A stretch of DNA of 64,000 nucleotides. Source: Micromonospora sp. LH3U1 (GTDB lineage Bacteria > Actinomycetota > Actinomycetes > Mycobacteriales > Micromonosporaceae). The translations under genes were made by a program, and so were the position numbers. Within the stretch, counting starts at the first letter, position 1. Each line of letters begins with the position of its first letter. The notes under the pieces were generated by a model. It searched no databases and was not told the origin of the DNA. It saw nothing but the letters and a program-made list of their open reading frames with translations. The stretch covers positions 5,207,501 to 5,271,500 of the forward strand of contig NZ_CP116936.1 in the NCBI RefSeq assembly GCF_028475105.1, in the 5' to 3' direction. This document shows positions 23,153-31,763 of this stretch, piece after piece.

Positions 23153-24718
23153 TCATCCGGCCGTGGGCGCCGTGCCGCCGGGTGCGGCGGTGCGACCGAG
23201 GGCCGCCCCGTCGCCCCCGGCAGTGGCCCCACCCGGCACCGGATCACCGATCGCCGGGGCGATGGCCACCGGGTCGACGGTCGCGGTCGGCGCGGAGCCG
23301 GCGCTGCGCTCACCCAGCGCGGCCAGCAGCTCGTCACCCATCAGCGAGATCGGCGGGGCACCCATGGTCACCACCACGTCACCCGAGCGGGCCCGACGGG
23401 CCACCTCGACCGGCGCGGCCTCCCACGAGTCGACGAAGACCTTGCGGTCGGCGGGCAGCGCCACCGCCGCGATCAGCGCCGCCGAACCCTCGCCGGGCTG
23501 GCGCAGCTCACCCGGCCCGAAGACCTCCAACAGCACCACCTCGTCGGCGATGGCCAGCGCCTCGGCGATCTCCGCCTGGGAGTCGCGGGTGCGGTACAGC
23601 CGGTACGGCTGGAAGACGACGATCAACCGCCCGTCGCCGGCCACCTCGCGCAGCGTCTGCATCGCCAACGTCATCGAGGTCGGGTGGTAGGCGTACTCGT
23701 CGTAGACCAGCACGCCGTCCGCGATGCCCTTGCGCTCGAAGCGTCGTCGCACGCCGGGGAACACCGCCAGCGCGGCCTCCGCCGCCTCCAACGGCAGTTG
23801 CAGCAGGTACGTGGCCAGCACCGCGGCAGCGCTGTTCAGTCCCATGTGCCGCCCCGGCACCGGCAGCCGGAACTCCCCCAGCGACCGGCCGTCGATCGAG
23901 GCCAGGTAGCGCACGCCACGCGCCGAGGAGACGACCTCGGTCAACCGCAGGTCGGCATCGGCCGCCTCGCCGTAGGTGAACACCCGCCGCCCCTCGGCGC
24001 GCAGGCTCTCGGCCAGCCGGCGACCGCCCGGATCGTCTGCGCAGGTGATGATGAACCCGTCCGGGTCGGTGAGGCGGGCGAACTCCACGAACGCCGCCTC
24101 CAGCGTCGCGTAGTCGCCGTAGGTGTTGAGGTGGTCCGCCTCGACGTTGGTGATGATCGAGACGTACGGGCGGTAGATGAGGAACGAGCGGTCGCTCTCG
24201 TCCGCCTCGACCACGAAGTGCTCGCCGGTGCCGTGGTGGGCACCCGAGCCGACCTCGGAGATCTCCCCACCGATCACGAAGGACGGGTCCACACCGGCCT
24301 GCTGGAGCACCATCGTCACCATCGAGGTGGTGGTGGTCTTGCCATGTGTGCCGGCGACCGCCACCGCCCGACGGCCGGTCATCGCCGCAGCGAGCGCCTC
24401 CGAGCGGTGCAGCACCCGCAGGCCACGCCGACGCGCCTCGACCAACTCCAGGTGGTCCTGCGGAATCGCCGACGAGTAGACGACGGTGTCCACACCGTCG
24501 AGGTTGCTCACCTCGTGACTGAGGTGGATGGTGCCGCCGAGCGCCCGCAGGCCCGCCAGCGAGGGCCACTCCCGCAGGTCGCTGCCGGAGACCCGGATGC
24601 CACGGGTGAGGAGCAGCCGGGCCACGCCGAGCATGCCCACCCCACCCACCCCGATCAGGTGGACGGCGCCCAGATCCTCGGCGGTGAGCGTGCCGGCCGG
24701 GGTGAACTGCGCGGTCAT
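23153..24718 (-). CDS. murC: UDP-N-acetylmuramate--amino acid ligase MurC
   Basis: The 521-residue Mur ligase adds the first amino acid to UDP-MurNAc. Seen are the N-terminal nucleotide fold IGVGGVGMLGVARLLL near 22-37, the ATP site GTHGKTTTTSM near 123-133, VEADESDRSFL and the C-terminal DEYAYHPTSM. About 45 extra residues of low complexity end the protein. In Micromonosporaceae position 1 of the stem peptide is glycine, not L-alanine (established chemotaxonomy), so this enzyme may prefer glycine; the sequence does not show it. Its ATG overlaps the murG stop by 4 nt. Confidence 0.96.
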   Translation of the reverse strand: MTAQFTPAGTLTAEDLGAVHLIGVGGVGMLGVARLLLTRGIRVSGSDLREWPSLAGLRALGGTIHLSHEVSNLDGVDTVVYSSAIPQDHLELVEARRRGLRVLHRSEALAAAMTGRRAVAVAGTHGKTTTTSMVTMVLQQAGVDPSFVIGGEISEVGSGAHHGTGEHFVVEADESDRSFLIYRPYVSIITNVEADHLNTYGDYATLEAAFVEFARLTDPDGFIITCADDPGGRRLAESLRAEGRRVFTYGEAADADLRLTEVVSSARGVRYLASIDGRSLGEFRLPVPGRHMGLNSAAAVLATYLLQLPLEAAEAALAVFPGVRRRFERKGIADGVLVYDEYAYHPTSMTLAMQTLREVAGDGRLIVVFQPYRLYRTRDSQAEIAEALAIADEVVLLEVFGPGELRQPGEGSAALIAAVALPADRKVFVDSWEAAPVEVARRARSGDVVVTMGAPPISLMGDELLAALGERSAGSAPTATVDPVAIAPAIGDPVPGGATAGGDGAALGRTAAPGGTAPTAG

Positions 24719-25821
24719 CGGGCCACCGCCTCGATGACGAAGGAACGCAGCGCCTCGTCACCGTCGCGCCGCCCGTACGCTCCTGCGGCGGCGCCCATCG
24801 CGTACAACCGCTGTGGGTCGCGGATCAGTGGAATGACGGTGCGCTCCAACCAGTCCGGGGTGAGTTCGGCGTCGTCGACCAGGAGCCCGCCGCCGGCCTC
24901 CACCACGGGCAGCGCGTTGCGCCGCTGCTCCTGGTTGCTGTGCGGGTACGGCACGTAGATCGTGGGCAGCCCGATCGCGGCCACCTCGGCCACGGTCATC
25001 GCACCGCCCCGGGCCAGCATCAGGTCGGCGGCGGCGTAGCCCAGCTCCATCTCGGACAGGTACGGCAGCGTCACGTACGGCACCGGCAGGTCGGTGGGGA
25101 TCGGCACCGGCTCGTTGCGGGCACCCATCACGTGCAGCACCTGCACGCCGTTGCGGGCCAACTCCTTGGCCGCCCCGGAGACCGCCAGGTTGATCGAGCG
25201 GGCACCCGACGAGCCGCCGGAGACGAAGAGCACCGGCAGGTCCGGGCGGAGCCCGAAGTGGGCGCGGGCGGCGTTACGCAGCGCGTACCGGTCCAGCCCG
25301 GCGATGGCGCGGCGCAGCGGCACCCCGACCACGGTGGCGTCGCGCAGCGACTCGGCCTGGCTCGGCTGGTGCGGGAAGCCGACGGCGATGTTCTTGGTGA
25401 ACTTCATGCCCAGCCGGTTGGCCACGCCCGGGGGCACGTTCACCTCATGGATCACCATGGGCATCTCCCGACGCCAGGCGGCGAGGTAGGCCGGCACCGA
25501 GACGTACCCACCGAAGCCGACGACCACGTCGGCGCGCACCTCGTCGATCACCTTGCCCGCGGCGCGCGCCGCGGTCCACATCCGGCCCGGAGTACGGACC
25601 AGGTTCATGTTGACCGACCGGGGCAGTTGGTACGCCGGGATCTGCCGCAGGTCGTAGCCCTGCGGCGGGATCAGGTCGTTCTCCATGCCGCGTGGTGTGC
25701 CGAGGCAGGTGATCCGGACGCCCGGGTCGTGTCGGCGCAGGCAGTCGGCGAAGGCGAGCAGCGGGTAGACGTGCCCCCCGGTGCCACCTCCCGCGAGCAC
25801 CACCGAACGCAGCGGACCCAT
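24715..25821 (-). CDS. murG: Lipid II synthase MurG
   Basis: The 368-residue GT28 glycosyltransferase adds GlcNAc to lipid I on the inner membrane face. Family motifs: VLAGGGTGGHVYPLLAFADCL near 9-29, VVGFGGYVSVPAYLAAW near 100-116, VFVSGGSSGARSIN near 200, and the donor site LMLARGGAMTVAEVAAIGLPTIYVPYPHSNQEQ near 275-307. It starts at 25821 on the last base of the ftsW frame and ends overlapping murC, so ftsW-murG-murC are tightly coupled. Confidence 0.96.
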   Translation of the reverse strand: MGPLRSVVLAGGGTGGHVYPLLAFADCLRRHDPGVRITCLGTPRGMENDLIPPQGYDLRQIPAYQLPRSVNMNLVRTPGRMWTAARAAGKVIDEVRADVVVGFGGYVSVPAYLAAWRREMPMVIHEVNVPPGVANRLGMKFTKNIAVGFPHQPSQAESLRDATVVGVPLRRAIAGLDRYALRNAARAHFGLRPDLPVLFVSGGSSGARSINLAVSGAAKELARNGVQVLHVMGARNEPVPIPTDLPVPYVTLPYLSEMELGYAAADLMLARGGAMTVAEVAAIGLPTIYVPYPHSNQEQRRNALPVVEAGGGLLVDDAELTPDWLERTVIPLIRDPQRLYAMGAAAGAYGRRDGDEALRSFVIEAVAR

Positions 25822-27458
25822 CAGCGTCTCCTCTCGCTCGCCGTACCCCCGCGGCTCCGGTCCTGTCGGACCCCGCGCGGCGCGGCCTGATCGTCATGGC
25901 GCCGCTCGCGGGACCGGGGCACGGACCCTCGGCCAGCAGGCGGCGTCGCCGGTCGGCGGCGCCGGCCGGGAAGCGGCGGCAACGGGGCCCAGAGTAGTCG
26001 GACCCACCGGGCCGGCGGACGGGCATGCAGTGCTCTGGCCGCATCGGGTTCGGCGCGGGCGAAGGACGCCAGCATTCCGATCCCGGCCAACGTCACGACC
26101 AGGGCACTTCCGCCGTCGGAGATGAACGGCAGCGGCAGGCCGGTGATCGGCAGCAGCCCGACCACACCACCGATGTTGATCACGGCCTGGCTGGCCAGCC
26201 AGGTGGTCACGGCGGCGGCGGCGAGCCGGCGGAACGGGTCGTCGACCCGCCGGGCGATCCGCAACCCGGTGTACGCGAGGACCGCGAACAGGGTGAGCAC
26301 CACGACGCACCCGATCACGCCCAATTCCTCGGCGACGATGGCGAAGATGAAGTCGTTGTGCGCCTCGGGCAGCCAGTCCCACTTCAGGCTGCCCTTGCCC
26401 AGCCCGACACCGAACCAGCCGCCGTGCTCGATGGCCAGTCGCCCCTGGTAGAACTGGAGGCAGTCGTCGAGCTTGCACGTCTCCGGGTCCGGTGGATTGA
26501 AGAACATGGCCAGCCGGGCGAAGCGGTAGTTTTCCTCGCCGCTCTCGCCGGAGCCAGCGCCGAGCGAGGCCACCGCGACGAGCAGGCCGACGCCGAGCAG
26601 ACCGACCACCGTGAGCGCGCCGAAGACCCGCATCCGTACGCCGGCGGCCCAGAGCAGGCCCACCACCAGGGCCAGCAGGCAGAGCATCGTGCCCACGTCG
26701 TTGTAGCCGACCAGGACGAAGAGCAGGCCCATCACCGGGAAGAGCGGGGTGGCCAGTTCCCGCCACCACCCCAGCGCGGCGCCCTTACGGGCGATCAGGT
26801 GCGCGCCCCACAGCACCAGCGCGAACTTTGCCAACTCCGAGGGCTGCACCTGGACCCCGCCGATGAACAGCCAGAGCAGCCGTGCCTCGATCGGGCCGAT
26901 CTGCGCCGATTTCTGGCCGCTGAGCCGAGCGTAGGCCAGCAGCAGGTTGAGCAGCAGCAGGAGCCCCATCGAGGTGAACAGCAGCGGCCGGCCCAGGGAC
27001 CGGTAGGTGCTGGCGGGCAGGCGCTGACAGGCCCAGAACGCCCCGATGCCGATCACCGCGAAGATGGCCTGCTTGGTCACCGAGGCCGAGGCGTTGCCGT
27101 CCTCGGCGTAGTCCTTGACGCTGGTCGCCGAGAAGACCATGGTCAGCCCGATCAGCAGCAGCAGACCGGAGCAGGACAACAGCAGGTAGTAGGACGCCAG
27201 CGGCCGGTCCAGTAGGCCCCGCAGCGCGGCGAGCCCGCCGGCCGCGTCCAACCCGCGCAGCGGAACGGACGGCGCTGGTTCCGCCTCGCGCGGTGCCGCA
27301 TTCGGTTCTCGGGCCCGCGCGTCGTCCGGCGGCGGGCCGGCCTCCGCGGTACGCGCCGCGCCCGGTGACCGTCGCGGCCGACCGGCTGTCCTGTCGTCGG
27401 TGCCTGAATCCTCCCCCACCCCGACATCATCACCGCTGGACGCGCCGCGCACGCCCAC
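25821..27458 (-). CDS. ftsW: Septal peptidoglycan polymerase FtsW
   Basis: The 545-residue SEDS-family lipid II polymerase has ten predicted membrane helices. Typical segments: FSATSVKDYAEDGNASASVTKQAIF, PIEARLLWLFIGGVQVQPSELAKFALVLW with the conserved Glu, GWFGVGLGKGSLKWDWLPEAHNDFIFAIVAEELG, and LPITGLPLPFISDGGSAL. About 65 disordered residues precede the first helix and a 60-residue basic tail ends the protein. GTG at 27458 is chosen: GAGG lies 7 nt upstream, and starts above 27490 fall inside the inverted repeat. In most actinobacteria murD precedes ftsW; here it does not. Confidence 0.93.
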   Translation of the reverse strand: MGVRGASSGDDVGVGEDSGTDDRTAGRPRRSPGAARTAEAGPPPDDARAREPNAAPREAEPAPSVPLRGLDAAGGLAALRGLLDRPLASYYLLLSCSGLLLLIGLTMVFSATSVKDYAEDGNASASVTKQAIFAVIGIGAFWACQRLPASTYRSLGRPLLFTSMGLLLLLNLLLAYARLSGQKSAQIGPIEARLLWLFIGGVQVQPSELAKFALVLWGAHLIARKGAALGWWRELATPLFPVMGLLFVLVGYNDVGTMLCLLALVVGLLWAAGVRMRVFGALTVVGLLGVGLLVAVASLGAGSGESGEENYRFARLAMFFNPPDPETCKLDDCLQFYQGRLAIEHGGWFGVGLGKGSLKWDWLPEAHNDFIFAIVAEELGVIGCVVVLTLFAVLAYTGLRIARRVDDPFRRLAAAAVTTWLASQAVINIGGVVGLLPITGLPLPFISDGGSALVVTLAGIGMLASFARAEPDAARALHARPPARWVRLLWAPLPPLPGRRRRPATPPAGRGSVPRSRERRHDDQAAPRGVRQDRSRGGTASERRR

Positions 27459-27498
27459 AACGGCACCTCGGGCGTGTCGAGCCCCCGACCTTCCCGCT

Positions 27499-27566
27499 GA
27501 TCTTGCACTTTCGGCCCCGACGGAAGCCGCAGAACGGGGCATTCCAGGGGCCGAAAGTGCAAGATC
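27499..27566. repeat. perfect 20-bp inverted repeat between mraY and ftsW
   Basis: The left arm GATCTTGCACTTTCGGCCCC (27499-27518) and right arm (27547-27566) are exact reverse complements, with a 28-nt loop. There is no T-run, so it is not a classical intrinsic terminator, but the RNA hairpin would be very stable. It sits where murD normally lies. Confidence 0.9.
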
Positions 27567-27579
27567 GCGAGGGCGCGGG

Positions 27580-28704
27580 CTAGGTCATGTTGGCGAGGAA
27601 CTCGCTGTAGAAGAGGCCTAGGGCGATGGCTACGCCGATGCCGGCGATGATCCAGAAGCGCACCACGATGTTGACCTCGCTCCAGCCGGCCAACTCGAAG
27701 TGGTGCTGCAGGGGCGACATCCGGAACACACGTTTACCGGTGGTCTTGAAGGAGATGATCTGGATCACCACGGACATCGTGATGATCACGAAGAGCCCAC
27801 CGATGATCGGCAGCAGCAGGATGGTGCGGGTGGACATCGCCATGCCGGCGATCAGACCGCCCAGCCCCAGCGCGCCGGTGTCACCCATGAAGATCCGCGC
27901 AGGGGACGTGTTCCACCACAGGAAGCCCACACAGGCTCCGGCCGCCGCCCCGGCTATCAGGGCGATCTCCAACGGGTCCCGGACGGCGTAGCAGTAGTCC
28001 TGCGTGTAGCTCGGGTCGGCGCACCAGTGGCGGTACTGCCAGAACGCGATCAACGCGTACGCGGCGAGCACCATCACCGAGGCGCCGGTGGCCAGACCGT
28101 CCAGGCCGTCGGTGAGGTTGACGCCGTTCGTCGCGCCCATCACCACGAAGATGAAGATGATCACCGCGCCGACCTTGCTGACCTCCAGGACGTTGATGTC
28201 CCGGATGAAGCTCAGCGTGGTGCTGCCCACCGTCTCGGTGTTGGTCGCCAAGCCCGTCGCGTCGGTCATCGTGCTCGGGAAGTACAGCGCGACCACGCCG
28301 AAGACCGCACCGACCAGGATCTGGCCGAGCAGCTTGCCGCGTTTGTTGAGCCCGGCGCTGTTGCGCTTGCGCACCTTGAGGAAGTCGTCGAGGAAACCCA
28401 CCGCGCCGGAGAAGACCATCAGCCCCAGCAGCACCAACGCGGTGATGGTCGGCTCCACCTGCGCGATCTGCTGGTCCGGCAGGGTGGTCAGGGCCAGGTG
28501 CCCGGCCACGTACGCGATCACCGTGGCCAGGATGAAGACCACGCCACCCATCGTGGGCGTGCCCTTCTTGCCCTGGTGCATGGCCGGGCCGTCGGATCGG
28601 ATCGGCTGGCCGGCCTTGAGTCGGGTGAACACCTTTATCGCGATGGGCGTGCAGAAGAGCGAGACGAGGAAGGCCACGCCGATGGCGACGATGACCGCCC
28701 TCAT
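27580..28704 (-). CDS. mraY: Phospho-MurNAc-pentapeptide transferase MraY
   Basis: The 374-residue integral membrane enzyme makes lipid I from undecaprenyl phosphate. It has ten predicted helices and the family signatures KKGTPTMGGVVFILA near 46-60, AVGFLDDFLKVRKRNSAGL near 101-119 with the Asp pair, TNGVNLTDGLDGLATG near 190-206, and GDTGALGLGG near 270, plus FRMSPLQHHFELAGWSE near the end. The start overlaps the murF stop by 4 nt. After it the cluster breaks: no murD, a hairpin, then ftsW. Confidence 0.97.
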   Translation of the reverse strand: MRAVIVAIGVAFLVSLFCTPIAIKVFTRLKAGQPIRSDGPAMHQGKKGTPTMGGVVFILATVIAYVAGHLALTTLPDQQIAQVEPTITALVLLGLMVFSGAVGFLDDFLKVRKRNSAGLNKRGKLLGQILVGAVFGVVALYFPSTMTDATGLATNTETVGSTTLSFIRDINVLEVSKVGAVIIFIFVVMGATNGVNLTDGLDGLATGASVMVLAAYALIAFWQYRHWCADPSYTQDYCYAVRDPLEIALIAGAAAGACVGFLWWNTSPARIFMGDTGALGLGGLIAGMAMSTRTILLLPIIGGLFVIITMSVVIQIISFKTTGKRVFRMSPLQHHFELAGWSEVNIVVRFWIIAGIGVAIALGLFYSEFLANMT

Positions 28705-30152
28705 TCGGTGCCACCTTCGGTCGGGACTGCGGGGCTCGCAAGCTCACTCCCCGCGCTCCGCGTGGAGTCCCCACCGGCCTCGGCGCGCAGGGCGTCGGCC
28801 ACCTCCCACGTCCGGTACCGGGAGCCCTTGACCAGGACGACATCGCCCGGTCGTAGCTCGCTCCGCAGCACCTCGACGGCCGCCGCCTGATCGGTGAGCA
28901 GCACCGACTCTCCTCCCCAGTTCGCTACCGCTGTCGCGCCTTCGTGGATCGGCGCCGCCGGCTCACCCACCACGAGCAGCCGGTCCACACCCAGCTCGGC
29001 CGCCAGTTGGCCGACCTCGGCGTGGCCGTCGGACTCGAACGGGCCCAGCTCGGCCATGTAACCGAGCACCGCGACGGTACGCCGACCCTGGCCGATGCTG
29101 ATCAGCGCCCGCACCGCAACCGCCATCGAGGCCGGGTTGGCGTTGTACGAGTCGTCGATGACGGTCACCCCGTCGGGGCGGTCGAAGACGTCCATCCGGC
29201 GGGTCGAGACCAGCCCCAACTCGCCGAGGGCCGTGGCCAGTTCGGCCAGCGGCATGCCCAGTTCCCGGGCTACCGCCGCCGCCGCGAGCGTGTTCCAGAC
29301 CTGGTGACGGCCCGTCAGCCCGAGCCGGACCGGCGCGCGCCCCTCCGGGGTGACCAGGGTGTACGACGGGTGCCCCCGCTCGTCCAGGGTGACGTCCTCG
29401 GCGCGCACGTCGGCGTCCGGCGCCTCGCCGTAGCGGACCACCCGGGCCCGGGTGCGGCTCGCCATCGCGTCCACCCGGGGGTCGTCGGCGTTCAGCACGG
29501 CCAGCCCGTCCGCCGGCAGCGCCTCGACCAGTTCGCCCTTGGCCAGGGCGATCGCCTCCTGCGAGCCGAACTCGCCGATGTGCGAGGTGCCGACGTTGAG
29601 CACCACGGAGATCCGGGGCGGCACCAGCTCACAGAGGTAACGCACGTGCCCGACCCCGCGCGCGCCCTTCTCCATCACCAGGTAGCGGGTGTCCGGCCCG
29701 GCCCGCAGGGCGGTGTGCGGGTGCCCCAGCTCGTTGTTGAACGAGCCGGGCGGCGCCACCGTGGCCCCGAGTCGGGCGGTGAGCTGACCGATCAGGTCCT
29801 TCGTGGTGGTCTTGCCGGAGGAGCCGGTCACGCCGATCACGGTCAGCCCGGGCAGCCGGTCCACCGCCGCGCGCGCCAGCCGGCCCATCGCGGCCAGGGC
29901 GTCGTCGACCAGCACCATCGGCACCCCGGGCACCTCACGGCTGCCGAGCACCGCCACCGCGCCGGCCTGGATCGCCGTCGCCGCGTAGTCGTGCCCGTCG
30001 ACCTTCTCCCCCGGGAAGGCCACGAAGAGCGAACCGGGCCCCACCTTCCGCGAGTCGAACTCCACGGAACCGGTGACGGTGGCGGCCGGGTCGGCGGCCA
30101 CCAGCCGCCCGTCGACCGCGGCAGCCACCTCGGCCAGGGTCAGCGCGATCAC
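28701..30152 (-). CDS. murF: UDP-MurNAc-tripeptide--D-Ala-D-Ala ligase MurF
   Basis: The 483-residue Mur ligase adds D-Ala-D-Ala. Seen: SVEFDSRKVGPGSLFVAFPGE near 29-49, ATP site VIGVTGSSGKTTTKDL near 105-120, MEKGARGVGHVRYL, NADDPRVDAM, and DDSYNANPASM near 330. The last 25 residues (from about DSTRSAGSELASPAVP) are encoded by a copy of the short dispersed repeat and look appended, since a normal MurF ends near WEVADALR. It overlaps murE by 4 nt upstream and mraY by 4 nt downstream. Confidence 0.96.
   Translation of the reverse strand: MIALTLAEVAAAVDGRLVAADPAATVTGSVEFDSRKVGPGSLFVAFPGEKVDGHDYAATAIQAGAVAVLGSREVPGVPMVLVDDALAAMGRLARAAVDRLPGLTVIGVTGSSGKTTTKDLIGQLTARLGATVAPPGSFNNELGHPHTALRAGPDTRYLVMEKGARGVGHVRYLCELVPPRISVVLNVGTSHIGEFGSQEAIALAKGELVEALPADGLAVLNADDPRVDAMASRTRARVVRYGEAPDADVRAEDVTLDERGHPSYTLVTPEGRAPVRLGLTGRHQVWNTLAAAAVARELGMPLAELATALGELGLVSTRRMDVFDRPDGVTVIDDSYNANPASMAVAVRALISIGQGRRTVAVLGYMAELGPFESDGHAEVGQLAAELGVDRLLVVGEPAAPIHEGATAVANWGGESVLLTDQAAAVEVLRSELRPGDVVLVKGSRYRTWEVADALRAEAGGDSTRSAGSELASPAVPTEGGTE
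28719..28770 (-). repeat. dispersed repeat, copy 4, inside the murF 3' end
   Basis: The forward strand reads CGGGACTGCGGGGCTCGCAA, then GCTCACTCCCCGCGCTCCGC. It matches the copies in the his operon (5623, 6294, 6353) and is in the same orientation relative to transcription. It is translated as the murF tail. Confidence 0.65.
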
Positions 30153-31672
30153 CGCTGACCCGCCAGGTCCCCGAAGCGGGCCCGCAGCGCGTCGGCCAGC
30201 TCGATGGTGTCGTCGAACGGAAACACCTCGCCCGCCACCTCCTGGCCCCGCTCGTGCCCCTTACCGAGCAGCGCGATCACGTCGCCCGGCTCGGCCAGTC
30301 GAACCGCCTCGTCGATCGCGGCGCGGCGACCCGCCACCTCGATGATCCGGGCGGCCGTGCCAGCCCGGTACGCCCCGGCGAGCACCTCGGCGCGGATTTC
30401 CGCCGGATCCTCGGTACGCGGATTGTCGTCGGTCACCAGCACCACGTTGGCCCCCTCCGCCGCGGCGGCGCCCATCACCGGCCGCTTGCCCCGGTCCCGG
30501 TCCCCGCCGGCGCCGATCACGCAGATCAACCGGCCGGCGCTCAGCTCGCGCAACGCGGCCAGCGCTGCCACGATCGCGTCCGACTTGTGCGCGTAGTCGA
30601 CGATCCCGCGCACCGGCGCGGCGACGTCGACCAGCTCCAGCCGACCCGGTACGCCACCGCAGGCAGCCACGCCCGCCGCCGCGGTCGCCGGGTCCACACC
30701 GGCGGCGACCAGCGCGGCGATGGCCAGCAGCGCGTTGGCCACGTTGTGCCGTCCGGGCAGCGCCACCCCGGCGGACAGGACCGCGCCGTTCGGGCCGTGC
30801 GCGGTGAACCGCTGGGCGTACCCCTCGCCGCCCACGCCGTCGGCCCACCAGGTCGCGCCCTGGTCACCGGCCGCCGAGTAGGTGACCGTCGCCGGCTTGT
30901 GCAGCGGCTGCAGTGCCGGGTCGTCGTGGTTGAGCACCTCGACCGCGCAGCGCCCGTCGAAGAGCTGGGCCTTCGCGGCGAAGTAGTCGTCGCTGTCGGC
31001 GTGGAAGTCCAGGTGGTCGGAGCCGAAGTTGGTGTAACCGCCGACGGCGAACCGGACACCGCCCACCCGGCCCATGGCCAGGGCGTGACTGGAAACCTCC
31101 ATGACCACGGCGGTGACCCCACGCTCGCGGGCGGTGGCCAGCATGGCGTGCAGGTCGGTCGCCTCGGGGGTGGTGCGCACACTGTCGATCACCAGGTCCC
31201 CGAGCCGGGTCTCCACGGTGCCGATCAACCCGGTGGTGTGCCCGGCGGCCCGCAGCCCCGACTCGACGAGGTACGCGGTGGAGGTCTTTCCGGCGGTGCC
31301 GGTCACCCCGATCATGATGAGATCGGCGGTCGGGTCCCCGTACACGGCCGAGGACAGCTCGCCGAGCACGGCGCGCGGGTCGGGCACCACCAGGGCGGGC
31401 AGACCGCTCCCCGCCGCCAGCTCCGCACCCGCGGGGTCGGTCAGCAGGGCCACGGCACCCGCCTCGGCGGCGGCGGCGGCGAACTCCGCGCCGTGCCGAC
31501 GGGCACCGGGCAGCGCCGCGTAGAGGTCGCCGGGGCGAACCTCCTGGCTGGCGTGGGTGGCCCCGGTGACGACCACCGCGGCGGCATCCGCCGGGAGGTC
31601 GACGGCGAGTCGGACGGCGAGATCACCGAGCCGGACTCCGGTCACGGTACGTGGACGTGGATTGCCGGGCAC
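30149..31672 (-). CDS. murE: UDP-MurNAc-dipeptide--diaminopimelate ligase MurE
   Basis: The 507-residue Mur ligase adds the third amino acid. Seen: the ATP site GVTGTAGKTSTAYLVESGL near 146-164, VMEVSSHALAMGRVGGV, NFGSDHLDFH, DYAHKSDA and the DAP-specific motif DDNPRTEDP near 412-420, so the substrate is meso-DAP (or hydroxy-DAP), matching this bacterial family. GTG at 31672 is chosen: TAGGGT lies 8 nt upstream, suggesting a leaderless internal promoter. A GTG at 31711 is an alternative. It follows ftsI by about 90 nt. Confidence 0.95.
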   Translation of the reverse strand: MPGNPRPRTVTGVRLGDLAVRLAVDLPADAAAVVVTGATHASQEVRPGDLYAALPGARRHGAEFAAAAAEAGAVALLTDPAGAELAAGSGLPALVVPDPRAVLGELSSAVYGDPTADLIMIGVTGTAGKTSTAYLVESGLRAAGHTTGLIGTVETRLGDLVIDSVRTTPEATDLHAMLATARERGVTAVVMEVSSHALAMGRVGGVRFAVGGYTNFGSDHLDFHADSDDYFAAKAQLFDGRCAVEVLNHDDPALQPLHKPATVTYSAAGDQGATWWADGVGGEGYAQRFTAHGPNGAVLSAGVALPGRHNVANALLAIAALVAAGVDPATAAAGVAACGGVPGRLELVDVAAPVRGIVDYAHKSDAIVAALAALRELSAGRLICVIGAGGDRDRGKRPVMGAAAAEGANVVLVTDDNPRTEDPAEIRAEVLAGAYRAGTAARIIEVAGRRAAIDEAVRLAEPGDVIALLGKGHERGQEVAGEVFPFDDTIELADALRARFGDLAGQR

Positions 31673-31680
31673 GGCGTCAG

Positions 31681-31686
31681 ACCCTA
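31681..31686 (-). promoter_or_regulatory. possible internal -10 before murE
   Basis: TAGGGT on the minus strand lies 8 nt before the murE GTG, matching the leaderless layout seen elsewhere in the window. No -35 is obvious. It would give murE and downstream genes a promoter of their own. Confidence 0.35.
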
Positions 31687-31763
31687 CCCGGTCGTCCGGT
31701 TCCGGCCGCACAGCCGCCCCGGTGGTTCGTCGGCACTCACCGATGATGTCCCGCCCTCGCTGC

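Noticed and set aside
27499..27566. Inverted repeat as a classical intrinsic terminator
   Set aside because: No T-run on either side, and essential genes continue downstream in the same direction.
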